Assembly: GCF_041146795.1 (NCBI RefSeq)
Contig: NC_135168.1
Location: 39,316,370-39,380,369, forward strand
Length of the DNA: 64,000 nucleotides
DNA from: Maylandia zebra
Taxonomy: Eukaryota > Chordata > Actinopteri > Cichliformes > Cichlidae
Direction of reading: 5' to 3'
The notes beneath the pieces are model-generated. The model was not told where the DNA came from. It ran no database searches and saw only the letters and a program-made list of their open reading frames with translations. The translations under genes were made by a program, and so were the position numbers. Positions 41,001 through 54,600 of the stretch are shown in pieces; position 1 is the first letter of the stretch; each line of letters starts with the position of its first letter.

Positions 41001-41588
41001 CAAAATAAATCACCGAGAAGAAAACACTCCATCGTAGTTTCATGCAGTAATCAGAGTTATGATTAAAGGATTGCGTGGATGGCAGAAGGTTGCCAGATTT
41101 CAAATTGGGCTTCGGACCTTGCAAGTTTGTAAAATAAAAAAAATAAAAAACTGCAGGAGACGTTGCAGGGTGAAAAGAACATTTGAAACTAATGATACAT
41201 ATATTTATGTGTGATGAAGCAGCTCTTCCGTCCTTAAACATCAGCACCTTTATTTATTTTTATTTAAAAATACACTGAGACTGCCATTGAATGCATCGAT
41301 GGGATAATCTTACATATTATTGGGTGATTTCATAAAGATTTCGATTTTAAGCTGTGCTTCTTTCATCCTCTGCTGCACACCATCATCTATCTGTATTGTT
41401 TCCGACAGCCTTATTATTTGGCAGTTGGCTTAGTGGAGGTTAGTAAACACAGATTCACTCAGCAACATCACTTTATTGTTACTACACATTCAGGTGGCAT
41501 GTATACACCACTCACAGTACAATGAAACAATATCATCACAGGTGTCCTTTTGTTCACATACATGTTGTTTCAGCGGTAGGGTGAATTT

Positions 41589-41657
<69 letters not shown>

Positions 41658-41680
41658 TGTGTTTTAGTCCAATTCTCTCC
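38026..41680. other. Upstream of slc34a1; no coding exon recognised
   Basis: Probably contains the slc34a1 promoter and 5' UTR exon(s), which I cannot place. Low-complexity pieces are a C-rich stretch at 38460-38495, an A run at about 39058-39070 and alternating GC/AC at 40119-40138. Confidence 0.45.
41594..41655. repeat. (GT)n microsatellite
   Basis: About 30 GT units just downstream of the unassigned gene ending at 41810. Confidence 0.95.
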
Positions 41681-41809
41681 TTTTAATCAATTCACGGCTT
41701 GCATTTTTTTCATATACTATTCTGCATGTTCCGCTGTGTACATCTGCACATTTTATGTCTCAGGTTTATGATGATGTAGCTTTATGGCATCTTTTTTTGG
41801 CTTTGTTCA

Positions 41810-44035
41810 TCATTTCAGTTCTTCGCTGGAGGATGACGGTGTCTCAGAGCCATCAGGACATTCCTGCAACAAATAAAAATAAAACTCTGGTTTTAAACAT
41901 AGCTTTAGGCTTTAATGCCAATACAGTAGAACAGTGATACATCTCACCTTCACTCTCTCCAGCTCTGGTCTGCCTGGGAGTGATTTTTGTGAGGAAAAGG
42001 CCTGTGAGGAAAGACAGTTAGGTTGACTCATAGGGTGAGGGAAGAAATAGTGTGCTAGGGTGAACATCAGGCTGCTGCAGGCTCACCTTCTTTGACTGCT
42101 GTACCTCCTCTGTGGACTTAGACCTATTTTTCATGTGTTTCTGAGGAGAGGTGCTGGTGGGACACTAGGCAGAGGGAAGGGTCGCATTAGACGGCAAATG
42201 ATTAAAATTTAGTGTATCAGAGTATCGGGTTCTTAAGTACCTCATTTGTCTTCTGCTCCATGGCTGACTTGAAAGTTTTTCCTCAGAAGTTCGGGGCTGT
42301 GGGGACTTAGGATGGATCACTCTGTTTTTCTTGCAAACTTTGGCTGTGCAACTAAAAGGTTAGGAGAAAAAACGAGAGAAACTTTCAAAAAGCATGACTG
42401 CACGCAACAACAACAGACAAGGGAAAGTCATTAATATATCCAGTAAAATGCAAACAATTAATCTTGCCCTAAGCGGTCTGATCCACTGCAAGAGATCCAA
42501 GTGGAGCAAGAGAGTGTGCAGTTATGAGCTCTTCTCACTAGAGGGTGTCTCTGACTCAGAGATACACTACTGCAGATTTCAGTGTCCTGTTGTTTGTTTT
42601 TAGCTTTGGGATTCACTAGAAGCAAAAATTATGACTGATTACAGGTTAGCTTGGCTCAATTTTCTCTACTGGCAAAACAGGCATACTTTTAAAAAAAAAG
42701 GAGCGGTGGGGGGGAAGAAGGGGTGGTAATTCTTCTGACCTTGTTTGATTATACATAAATCCACCAAATATTTTTTTTAAAATTGTATTTCAGTATATAA
42801 ACATTGCTTGTTGGAGCCCTAACGGTTGACATAACAGAAGCTCAACTTTAGCTCAGAGGATGAAAGCAAAACAGCAAGTCACAGCAAATAAAATCGTGAA
42901 AAGGACTGCTCTGAACAAGGACACACACACAGTTACTCAAACAGTGATTCCTCGAGAACTGAAAGACCACAGAGAACACTAGGCAACAGTCACAGCCAGG
43001 GCCACAGCTGGAGTCATGAGCCCTGTTGGCTGAGGGACAAAACACCACTGGGTCTGGTTCAGTGAACAAGAGACTTTTTTTCCCTTTCTTTTTTTAACAG
43101 TCCATCAGCCTCCCTTTTGATGTCTGCTTCTCTCTGTCAGGCACACCGATGAGATTCTAATGGTGTGAAGGGGTGGTTCAGTGCTGCTGTTCAAAAAGAA
43201 GAAATAAAATATGTCATAGGTATTTCAAACAAAAGACTTGAGCTTAAAAGCTCTTGGTTGAACATGGGAACCAACATTATTGAAAGCGGAAACTTTAAAA
43301 TTAGGAAGTTATTGTAGTTTTCTGATGCTTTTGTCTACATCCTGCAGAGAATAGCAGAAACACCATCTAAGTGGATCTATCACTTTTGCCAGTATTTTTT
43401 TTTTCTGGCTCTTTTTCCTATGATTTGCCATTTGTTCTGTCTCTCTGTCCTCTATTCTCCTTCCCCTCCCCCCCAACCAGTCACCGCAGATGGGTGTCCC
43501 ACCCTGAGCCTGGTTCTGCTGAAGGTCTGTTCCTGTTAATAGGGAGTTTTTCCTTCCCACTGTCACCAGGTGCTTGCTCGGAGGAGGTTGTGTAATTCTT
43601 GGGGTTTCTTTAATATTGTAGGGTCTTTACCTTATAATATAAATGAACTTGAGGTGACTGCTGTTGTGAATGAATAGTATAAAAATAACTGTAAATTGAA
43701 TTAATAATGTAATTTGGCATATTGTAACCTAATAAATATGAAAAATGATGTGATAGTAACAGAAATAACTTCATATCCTTGATGTTTCTACATTAAAAAA
43801 AATACCTGTTTCTAAATCCTGATTGGTGCAGAGACATATGCAACATTACCATTATGTAACTGAGGCAACTGAGTCATTTCACAAAAAGCTGTGTTTTTTT
43901 TCAGAGCCTTTAAAGCGTCAATCATTGCTGAGTTTTCAAAATGTAGCACATCTAACAGACAGCTTATCTCTTTCCAAGATGCATGGAATTACAATTTACT
44001 TATTACTTACTGATGAGGCTAGAATGCCAAACACA

Positions 44036-44093
<58 letters not shown>

Positions 44094-45852
44094 CACATAT
44101 ACACACATATATACATATACACACATATATACATACACACTCTGACTGAAGTCAAACAGTCTACTATTCTGGGCTCCAGTTCTGCCTAAGCTTACAGGAA
44201 GCATTTAGCCCAGGGCTCATAAAGAATGAATAGGAAATGATCAACGGGAGCGCACTCACTCGCTGTGATGGCTGACATCATGGTGGCATCACTTTTGATG
44301 CTGCAGGGAACTCTGGTACAAAGTCCTACCTGAAGTGGAATATATGTGATATTCAGTGAGGCCAGAAATACTCCACTTGGTCAGTACCAGTGGAGTTTCT
44401 GCTTTCTTTTATACAAGTTCCATTACCGCAGAACATGTATGTTTGTTCGGTAGGTACAGCCAGGAGGGATGATGAACTCTCTGCACTTACTTTAAAATGT
44501 GCATTATAGTCCTTTGAGGGACAGCTGAGGATAATCTGAGGCTTGATGGCAGGGCAGGCATTCAAAGAGTCCTGAGTGCTCTTTCTGACCAACTCGCTGA
44601 AGGAAATGACCTAAATGTGAATGATTTGCTTGCTTGCCTCACTCTGTCAACCCCTGCTTTCCTCTGTTACCGTCTTTTCATCTTTGTGTAGAAGAGAAAT
44701 TCTTCCACTGCAGACGAAGCCAAGAAGTGGAGGATCGTATAGGTTAGACTGAGGCGGGTGGAAGTCCAGCTCCTTTGTAGCAGAGATAAAAACCCCTGTG
44801 GCTTTTAGAAACACTTCGCCAACGATTAGTCCACATGAGCAACAATCAAGGTGGCACATCGAAATCATCACGTCTCTTTTTTTGATATAGATAAAAAGAA
44901 ATGTACATGCATAAAGCTTTTACATGCCCCTACAGACGGGAGCATACACATGCAAAGCAATCTTTACCATTTAAAGCTACTGAATAAGTTTTGTTCTGCA
45001 GGGATGAACAAACAGACTCAATTTGAGATGCAGCAGAAGGAAAAAGATAAGGCAGAAAAGTTTAATGACTACGTAGCCTTTACGATCCTTAATAAACGCT
45101 GCTGTTCACATCTGCGTTACGTAAGAAGCAAATCTATTCCGGAGGTTTGAATCCATAACCCTGAAAGAACCTCACACAGAGCCTATCTTTGCGTCCGGGT
45201 CAACACTAATTAACTCCCTAACTGAGAAACAGAACATGACAAGAGCTCCTTAAGCATAAGTTTCCTGTGGATGTGTGTTCTGCCTCTGCACTGTCACTCC
45301 TGCCTTCTTCCTGCTCAACCTAAAGGTCTGCCAAATCACTCCCTCCTGGAAACACAATAAGAAGTCATTAGTTTCATTCGCTGATTTAGTCAAACAGTGA
45401 TGACACTGGATGCCTGTATCGCTTCAGCCATGTGTTGATGGTTTCAAGTCTTTTGGGAGGAATTCAAACCAGGAGTTAAAAATCAGTGTCTGACATTTCT
45501 CAGCCACCACACAAGTGTCTGCAAACATGCTGATCGCAAATCTTCACGTGGCCAGGATTTGTGTAATAAAATGGGCTGTTTTACCACAGACAACACACAG
45601 CGAGATGGCTGGAGCACCAAGGTCAGCATGTGAGCAGTGATGGAAGAGAGCACATGAAAATGGCTCAGTGTCAAGGACATTATGCCGTGTAATTGATGAT
45701 GATGTGCTGTCTGTTTTGTCACACTCAGGTGGGACATGCACACATCCCAACTACACCCAGCTGGATGTATTAAGTCAGTAGCTGACCAGCACAACTGCCC
45801 TCTGTCGGAATCACAGCTGAGCCATGTGTATCTCACCTGATACCCGAGTCAT
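41810..45852 (-). CDS. Unassigned cysteine-rich gene, possible Mis18/Yippee-like zinc domain
   Basis: I do not recognise the gene with certainty. In-frame model (minus): 45852-45837, 45710-45548, 44875-44671, 44610-44491, 44329-44260, 42343-42241, 42153-42087, 42001-41948, 41863-41810 (TGA at 41812-41810); phases join to 852 bp, 283 residues. The exons from 44875 down are the firmest: strong sites such as AAA|gtaagt and CACTTCAG. Seen in the protein: SLCVVCG, then CHLDCCSCGLIVGEVF (CxxC followed by G-x-I-V-G), LLGFVCSG, and a basic serine-rich tail (KKNRVIHPKSPQ, SPQKHMKNRSKSTEEVQQ) ending SSSEELK. CxxC...VG followed by FVCSG resembles Mis18A/OIP5 domains, which are centromere loading factors; this is a hypothesis. 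The 5' part is uncertain: small exons 45345-45320, 45160-45121 and 44995-44968 also join in phase to 44873. The 283-residue model puts only about 20 residues between the two CxxC pairs, short for that fold. Confidence 0.55.
43437..43700 (+). mobile_element. L2-like LINE 3' tail
   Basis: Shows CCCTGAGCCTGGTTCTGCTG, AAGGTCTGTTCCTGTTAATA, GGGAGTTTTTCCTTCCCACT, GTCACCAGGTGCTTGCTC and a degenerate end with AATATAAATGAACTTGAGG and TAAATTGAATTAA. It is the same family as 20695-20868, in an intron of the unassigned gene. Confidence 0.65.
44034..44140. repeat. (CA)n/(TA)n compound microsatellite
   Basis: CA units grading into TA and TACA repeats, in an intron of the unassigned gene. Confidence 0.95.
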
Positions 45853-48160
45853 GGTTATGACTCCATAATCTTTTCATTCTTAACCCACTGAAGACTGATT
45901 GAAGACTGCCCTTCAACTGTGCACAATCTTTCAATCCACATTAATGTGCCTGCATCGATCGGCTGGACAGGTTTTGTTTTACAGCACTTACACATATTTT
46001 GCAGGACTCTCTAAGGCGGTGTGAGCTCCCATTAGAAGAACTATTTTAGAAATCCAGAACCTGCTTGTTATTCATCCAGATGTACAATGGACATGAAGCT
46101 TAGCTCAAACTGAAAGCTGTAAACAACAAAACAGAGACAAGACAGAGCGCTAGCACAGTCTGAATGAAAACAGTAAAGCACTGAGTGACAGAAGGGAGTG
46201 GAGGATGAATGATGCGGGTGATGGAAAGAGGAGAAAAAAAGGCACCCACATCTACTGACTGAACGAGCCCTGCAATCATCGCAAATGAGACAAATGAAAT
46301 GCCTGGGGTTAATTTATACACTCACCTCCTTCCCTCTCTTTTCTCCTCTCAGTACAGTAGGCGTGCAGTGGAGTAAATGACACTCCTCATCTCACTGCTG
46401 CTATGGTGTCTGTGAGAGTACACCCCTCTCTGCCCATTCATAGCTCCGCCAACACACCACTCACGGATGGAGTCAGTAGCCAGCCAGCCAGCTCCCCCCC
46501 CCCCTCCCCCCTCCCCCCTCACACACGCACATCCAAGACTACCACCAGGTGTGTCACTCAAAGCTCTGTGTGCTAATGTCTCCAGGCTGGCAGTGGGAAG
46601 CTGTGGGTGTGACAGACCGGTATTGTACACTGCACATCAATGCTGACGTCCACAGCTCTCATCATTACTTTAGGTTATTTCAATGACAATCACATTATAC
46701 CAGATGATGATGCATGTAAGATGGCTTGACTGAGATACTTTCAAAACGTACTCTGAAATATGCATAATGCTGACATCATTCATGTTGATGAGACCATCTA
46801 TGACTCATCCAGATTGTTTTGTAACCCATACAATAGCCAAATACAACAGGAAGCCACCTTCCAGCAACAAGTCTGCAGACAGATTAAGCTGGTCATTGGC
46901 CACAGAACCAACTTAAAGAGCCAATCATAGCATTGCAGTGCTGTGATTGGTTCTTTTTAAAAAAAAAAAGAAAAAGGACATCATTATGTGACAGCATTTT
47001 CGAAGAGCTTTCCTTTAACCAAGATACACCAGAAGACTCAAGAATGAATAATGTAATCAATGCTAGTTACATGTGTAAAGACTTTCTTTACCCTGTATGA
47101 ATCACACAGTTGGTCCACAGGGGTTGTGGGGTCTGACTGCACTGCATATAAAACCCAATCACGTAGCATTTCTCAAGCCAGAAACTGACCTCAGTGATTC
47201 ATCACCCCCCCCCCCAAAAAAATAAATAAATAAATGCAGACAGACAGGATAACAATTTCTTATAAAACACTTTAATTTTTTTCAATACACCCTGTGGATT
47301 ATCGTTAGAATCATTGCAACCATTTCATTTTTATTATCACATTACTCATTTAATGAACTAGATCTGTAGTCTGAGATGTAGAGAACAGGAATACAGGACA
47401 TGACCAGGGCTTTGCAAAGTGCAGTCACAGCAAACATAGGGATAATTAAAAAATAAAATAAAATAAAATAAAAAATAAAAAAAAGGGAAGAGAAAAAAAA
47501 AAAAAAAAAAAAAAAACCCCACAAAAAAAAGAAAACACAACACACCTAAAGCATGCAACACACAAATTTAAAAAGAATATATTAAATAATAAATCTGCAT
47601 CAAATATTCCATGCATGTTGAAGCAAAGAAACCGTGCAAAAACATTGAAACCCATTTTGGACAGTCACTCCTTCCTGTGCTTAGTTTAAAGAAAACATTA
47701 CTGCAAAGTACGGCTGTGAAAAAACAGAAGAAATGTGAACGATATATCAAAATCTGTACAGTATTACAAATCAGGGGATGAATAAAATGTATACTAAAAC
47801 ATTTAAAGTTTCAGGGTGACATTCTGACCTATAACTTTTTCATATAAGGTTGAATTAATCATTTCATAGCAAACATTTTCCCCATAAGGATGTGTAGTGT
47901 TTTAGAACGACACCATAAATGCTTGCCATGATCTGCCTTATTTACAAATTGGCTTAAAAGAAGGTCATTCAAAAGTATAGAGCAGCGTGTGGTAGCACAC
48001 CGCTTTCTCAGAGCTTATACTGCGAACAATTAGAAAAAAGTGCTATAGGACTAATTTTTTCTTGCATTAATTTTCTTAAATTAATCATATCACAGTTTTG
48101 TGAAATGTTCGTCGTAGTTTTTTTGATCACATCTTCGTTCATCCAACACATGATTGTCTT
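45853..48160. other. Region between the unassigned gene and rgs14; contains rgs14 3' UTR
   Basis: The left part should hold the unassigned gene's promoter; a possible noncoding exon ends at 46326 with a good donor (GGAG|gtgagt on the minus strand). C-rich tract at 46493-46518. The rgs14 3' UTR runs left from 48160. An ATTAAA (minus) at 47276-47271 is a candidate polyadenylation signal, giving a UTR near 0.9 kb. A-rich tract at 47450-47530. No other coding segment found. Confidence 0.45.
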
Positions 48161-48635
48161 TCAAACTGTTGTTTCCCTCATGTCTGGGGATTTCGATTTA
48201 GCAGAGTCGGGGGCTTCCTTCGCTGCTTCGGCTGAATTTTCAGCTGAATTCTTATCCTCAGATTTTGCTTTGGAGTCAGTAGTGGAAGAGCTGGCTATAC
48301 TGGGATCCTCTGGTTCCTGCACCTGCTCTGTGGGCAGCTGGAGGAAGGAAGGAACCTCCAGCTGCTCTTTGGTGAGAAGACCTCGCTGATCATCTACCCT
48401 GGAGTTCTGAGCCCTGGTCAGCATGTCCAGGAACCCTGGCATGGACAAATCATTGTTATTGTTGCCCTCTTGTTCTGATAATCAGATAAATGTAATATAA
48501 TCTGAATTTCCCGGAGGAACCAACCCAAGGGATTAATAAAGTTTCATCCAATCTAATTTGTAATCTAAATAGTTGATATATTGACAATAATCTTGATATT
48601 GAACAGAATTTCAATAATAATATAAAACATCTGAG

Positions 48636-48687
<52 letters not shown>

Positions 48688-51600
48688 CAATACTGTCACC
48701 TGCCAGTGGTGCTACCTACCCCGCCCAAGCCTCCTGGCAGAAGTACCCATTGCATTCCATTGGTCGAGGTCACCGATTCAAACTCATCCAAGACTTTTAG
48801 GGGATGCATCTATGGTATCAGTTATAAAAAAATTCTACAAGGCATTGTTTTCAAGATATCAGATACCCAAACCTGTGTCCATGCCACCCATCCAGCAAGT
48901 GACCACAATACCCCATCAGCCTTTTAAAGCTGAGGGGTAAAAAGCTAAAACGCATACGCCTCAAAATGCCCATCCTTTTTAGATGGGTTGGCTAATAAAG
49001 ATAGTCATACAACTTCACGATGCAACAATCATGTATATTCTAATGAAGTATTACCTACATGTATATATTTTGGCATGCAGATAAAGACTGATATAACAAA
49101 ATTATTTCCCCACATTGAAAACAACTCAGCTAATTCAATAACCTTAAACCAAACCACACTAGATATTGCCAAGTCATCCTACCGTCCATCTCGCGGTTCT
49201 TGGTAGACCTTGGCTGAGCCTTAGCTCTGTCTTGGCTCAGTGATCTGGCTTCTGGACCTGTACTTGCTGCTCCTCCCTGGGACTAAAACAGATTTCAGCA
49301 TCATCAACAAACCATTTCTCAGCTCACAAGGTTTAAATCTCAGTAACACTTAGTAAGTTTTCATTTCTAGTTTTAATCATTGAATCTGACGGCGTCTTGT
49401 GCAGCCATATACCATTTCCAGACTTAGTTTGAGATCGCTCCTCCTTGCAGTACAAACGAACCTCCTTTAGTGTGTCTCACTTCAACTTACATTTTATCTT
49501 GAAGAAAAGGTGTGTGGCTCACAGTCAGAGACCCAACTCTTATTACTAGGGATGCTCCTCAACATAAGGATTAGATCAGCTGGAGTTTGAGGTATATTTA
49601 TGGCATATTTGAAGCATACAGGTGGCTAGAAAAAGACATCTAGGGAGCAATTTAAAATTGCAGCAGTGCCAAAAATAATTCAAAAGTGCACAAGACCAAC
49701 ACCTGAAGGGCAGAATGGCAAATAAAAAGACATGTTTTTTGTTTATTGAGACCTCAGCAGCATAGCGCATAGAGGTCACACACCCCTTCTAACTTTTGTA
49801 CCCTTTAGAGTAGCTCAAGAGTGAGTGTGTAAAGAGCTTCATGGAGTGGTTCCCATGGCAAAGTAGCTGCATTCAACCCTTACATCAACAAGTGCAATTC
49901 AAACGCCAGAGTCTTAAAGCACGCTGCCACTGGACTAGAGAAGTGGAAACATGACAAATCGCACTTCTCCATCTGGCAATCTGTTGAACAAGTCTGGGTT
50001 TGCTGGTTGCCAGAGGAGTGGTAGTCTGACTGCATTGTACAGTCTGGGGGAGGGGGTTTTGGCATATTGCTTTACAGGACTTGGGCTCAGCCCCTTAGTT
50101 CCAGTAAAAGGAACTCTTTATGCTCCAGCATACCAAGACATTTTGGACTATTTCATGCTCCCAACTTTGTAGGAACAGTTTGGGGACGGCCCCTTCTTGT
50201 TCCAACATGACTTGCGCACCAGTACACAAATCAAGGTCTATAAAGACAGCGGTTGAGCGTGTTTGGTGTGGAAGAACTTGACTGGCCTGCACAGAGTCCT
50301 GACCTCAACCTGATAGAACACCTTTGGGATGAATTAGAGCAGAGACTGTGAGCCAGGCTTTCTCGTCCAATATTACCGTCTGACCTCACAAACGCGCTTC
50401 TGGAAGAATGATCAAAAATTCCAATAAACACACTCCTAAAACTTGTAGAAAGCCTTCCCAGAAGGAGTGCGCTGGATAAAAGTTATAAGAATAAATAAAT
50501 CATTAAAGCAATATAGCCTGAAATGTCTCAGACTTTGCCTTCTGTATTGTTTTTGAACTGGTGAGACCTCATATTGAAAGGATAAAAATGTAGGCTAAGG
50601 CCTAAATCATTTTAGCTAACATATTCCTTATAGTCATTTAATTTTGTAAACATTTTGTGATACCAAGTTGGAAAACTATAAACGATCATTTCTGACAATA
50701 TTCTTATTTTACCTTGAATACAAAGATGTCCGTTAAAATTACCCAAAACCATCTGGTGATCAGGAGGTTTTAAGTCTTCTTTGCAGAGTACCAGCATGTA
50801 TATGCTTACACTAGTCCATTAAACATTTGTACAGAAAGATTATATAGATTTGACATAATGTAGTTTGTGAATGAGGCCCATTTACACACTGCAACATACC
50901 ACATATACACATAGATTTATATAATGCATGTTTATATAGATACTGTTAAAGGGAAATGACTGGTCCCATAAAATAGACAAAAAAGGGCAACATAGGGACT
51001 TGTCTAAGAAGGTAATGAAGGTTGTTTAACACTATTCATGTTCAGCCTTGGCTTCATACAAAAATTCTCATTTGAGTTGTTATTTTTCCAAAATAAGTTA
51101 CCCAAAAGTCACAAAAGAATATTTATGCCTAAGAATCACAAAGCAGCAATTCAAAGTTTCTTCATGATGGTAAAATTATTTTTGTTGCCGTTTTATTGAC
51201 GCTTCAATAAACACTGCCTCACCTGGTTGGCTGCAGAACTGCCGCCTCTGGAAATGCTGGTCTGCTCTTTGCCTGCATACACACAAAGATGGAAATGAGT
51301 TTCTAACAGAACTCTTATTTTCAGTGTACAAGTAGTCAACAAAAAGCTGACGATGCTACAGAACTTTAGCATACCCATTACGTTAAACACTGACATTAGG
51401 CAGATAAAACATCTTAAGTATTAAAATGGTCCTCCTGGGATACAACCACTCTAATTGAATCTACTTAGTTCCTCCTGAACAAAATAAAAAGAATCTGAGG
51501 CCGAGAGCACTGATCCAAACTGAAGTCAGATCTAGCCTCAGCAGTCAGGAAAAGAGGTGAGTGAACTGAAAGTGGCACAGCATTCAACAAACCAAATGGA

Positions 51601-54600
51601 CTCAGACATTTTAACTTCAATTTAAAAGAAAAAAAAAAAAAGCGGCTAAAAGAGAAATGCACAAAGAGGAAAGCAAAGTAAAGAAAGAAACATGCAAACA
51701 GTGATGCAGAAAAAACATGACCGCAAAATGGACAGTGAAAAGACTCTTCAGACAGCCTCAAGGGAGAGAGCACCATGAGCTGAAAAACACTTTGTACGAG
51801 CCATTAAGAAACGATTAAATCAATAAGGAGCCACAGACAGCACCAGAGAACACACAATAATGGCCAATGTATCGTCAACATAATCAGCTGATGGAGAGAT
51901 GAAATGTGCTGTTATCTGATTTCACTGAAGACTGTTTTCATTTACTTATCAGCTAAGTAGGTTTGTTTTCATCCTGTGGCTTATTGTGCTCCTCTGGTAG
52001 CTGCATGCTGTATTACAATAAATGTTATAAACATTAATCAGCCTGTTTCATATTGAGGTAAATTTATGGGTTTCTAAAAAGGTCAAGTATATTAACCTTT
52101 GATTTTGTCAAGTCGGAGCGTCTTATTGGCCAGACTAAACACATTGGTGCTCACATTCAGAGGCTCATCACTTCCAACCTGAAACACAAAGCATACACAC
52201 ATGCAGACATACTTAGCTGAACAGTACTATGAGAATCAATCATCTCTGCAGTAAATGGGTTGTGCATAACTTAGAAAAGACAATGCATTACTAAAATAAT
52301 CTCATTACTCACTACAAACTAGTGTAACGTTTATTAAAAGTAGAACCAGCATCTTAAGGACACACAGAAGCTGCTTACATTAGTTTCAAAATGATATCTT
52401 AATAATCTGAACCATGCATTATTTCTAAAATGAGTAATTTTACTAAAGCAATTTCATTAAAACAATAAGCTAAACTTGTGTCTGTGAAAGTTGACAAATA
52501 AAGAAGATGACTCATTAAAATGTAGCAGCTTTGCAAACAGAGGCCTTCTTTCCTGTAATAAGAAATGAAAGAAACCGTGGCTGGAAAATGTTTTCTGTGC
52601 AGCTGGCTTCCCATTACTGAGAAAGATAAAGGTTTTAAGTAAAGCAAGTTTTCAAAAAATGTAATGTGAAACTTTGAAACGTGAGAAACATTCAAGTGTG
52701 TGACTCATTTCAATGCAGCTACAATGACAATGCCAACAAGGGTGTGCCATTCATTTAGTGACAGATTTTGAAATCCATCCTTAAAAGTGACGCTCATTTC
52801 CAGCTTTTTTGCTCTACTGAGTATCTTTGCAAGACCTATAGTTCAAAATAATCCTAGACTATACATGGCTGAAAAATATGTAAAATAGATATTGATATTA
52901 TAATATTGAAAAGAATCACTGGTGTAACACTTTGAAATTACATGTTTACATAGGTAAACATGCACATTGATTTTTCCTAATAGATTAAAGGTTAAAAGGC
53001 ATTTCACATATTTTTGTCGGTAGAATTCAACCACAGAAAATCAATCATTCATTTAAAAGTGACAATATTGTTAATCTTTATATGGAAATGACTCAAAGAA
53101 AAGGTAACATATTATAATCCTACTCATATGCAACACTCACCATGGTGACCAAGGCCTCTTGTGGCTTAATATTGTGCTTCTGCAGCACCACAGAGAGAGC
53201 TTCCTGCAGTGTCTTACTAGACTTCACCATGATCCCCACAGTTTTACCAGTGAAGGCAATCTCCACCCTGAAACACACACTTATTTCTATAACTTTCCTC
53301 TCACACTGTGACTCACACTGAATCAAATGCAATGGAATAGAAGTACAGAATTACTGTCAGACAATGTCTGTAGTCACGAGGGCAGCTGGCAAGGGATATC
53401 TTAGCAGGAAACCCATTTCTGATTACATTTTGAATTTTATTTAGTCAATGTAAAGGAAGAGTACAAAGATTAATGCTCAGAGAGCTAGACTTTGTGTGCA
53501 TATTAACACAAGGACTTCCCTCTAATATGGTAAGAAAGGACATGTAGTGGGGGTGTGCAAGCCTGCTATGGTGTCAAAGACAGGAGAAAATAGGAAGTGA
53601 AGGAAGTCATTCAGTTGACTCACGCAAACGTCACTCTGAGCTCTAAAGAGACCTGCTGATTTCTCAGTACGGAGCAGTCTTGGTCCAGCGATAATGGTTG
53701 CTGCAGAGAGAGAAATTATGTTTCAAACAGAAAGAAACAAAAGGGATTTCTATAGATGTGAACATCAACATGGGTTACTTTGAGGGGGTGAGATAACACA
53801 GCACGAAAATGTCAGAACAGGAAGGAGGCAGTCGTCGGTCATGCTCACTGTTGTAAACAACTTTACAGTGTGGCTCAAGTTCCTCAAAAATGCCTCCTGA
53901 TTTAAAGTTGCAGCTGAAGCACAGCAAACGTGCTCACCTTGTCCTTGCCATGAAGGTAAATGATAACATCTTTCAGTGGGAAGCCTCTTTTCTCACAAAG
54001 GCTAGTCAGCAAGTCTTTGATTGGCTGGCCATTAGGCGTGGGTGCCAAGGAGGCACTGCCATCAGGCAAGTAGACACAGCAGTATCCCCCCTCCAAACCT
54101 ACACGACTCCCACCTCCACCCCCCAGCTCAGGGGAGCGGGGACTCGAGCCACCATTCTACATCACAGACAGAGAAATGAGAAAAGTGTAATCCCAATCAC
54201 ACATTTTCCTCTATACTTGTCACCTCAAATATTAGTTTTGTTAACTGTATACCTCCAATCATATAAATTGTAAATTAACATTCATTTCCCATAATTCCAA
54301 CCAACTCTAAATGCTTTATAAATGTACTGACCTCCATATGCCTGCAGATGGAGCCAAGCTCCACACTACTGGTCGACTTGATGGACAAATGGGACTCTTT
54401 CCAGGAAACCACGCCATAGGAGTTGGAATCATTGTTATTGATGAGATTTAAAAATAAATAAATAAAGTCAGAAGATGTACATAAGATATCACAGAAGCAT
54501 GAGATGTGTCATTTGGCACACATTACCTCCCCAGGATCCTCGTTTCTGTCGCTGTTTCTCTGAGGCACTCTTACCACCTAGAAAGCTGTTAGGGTCTGAC

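Noticed and set aside
45483-45836. 117-codon minus-strand open frame
   Set aside because: The overlapping frame used in the gene model has the cysteine pattern and connects in phase to exons on both sides; this one looks like its shadow, though a phase-0 join to 45345 cannot be fully excluded.
47342-47750. Phenylalanine-rich minus-strand open frames
   Set aside because: Translations of A-rich sequence in the rgs14 3' UTR region.
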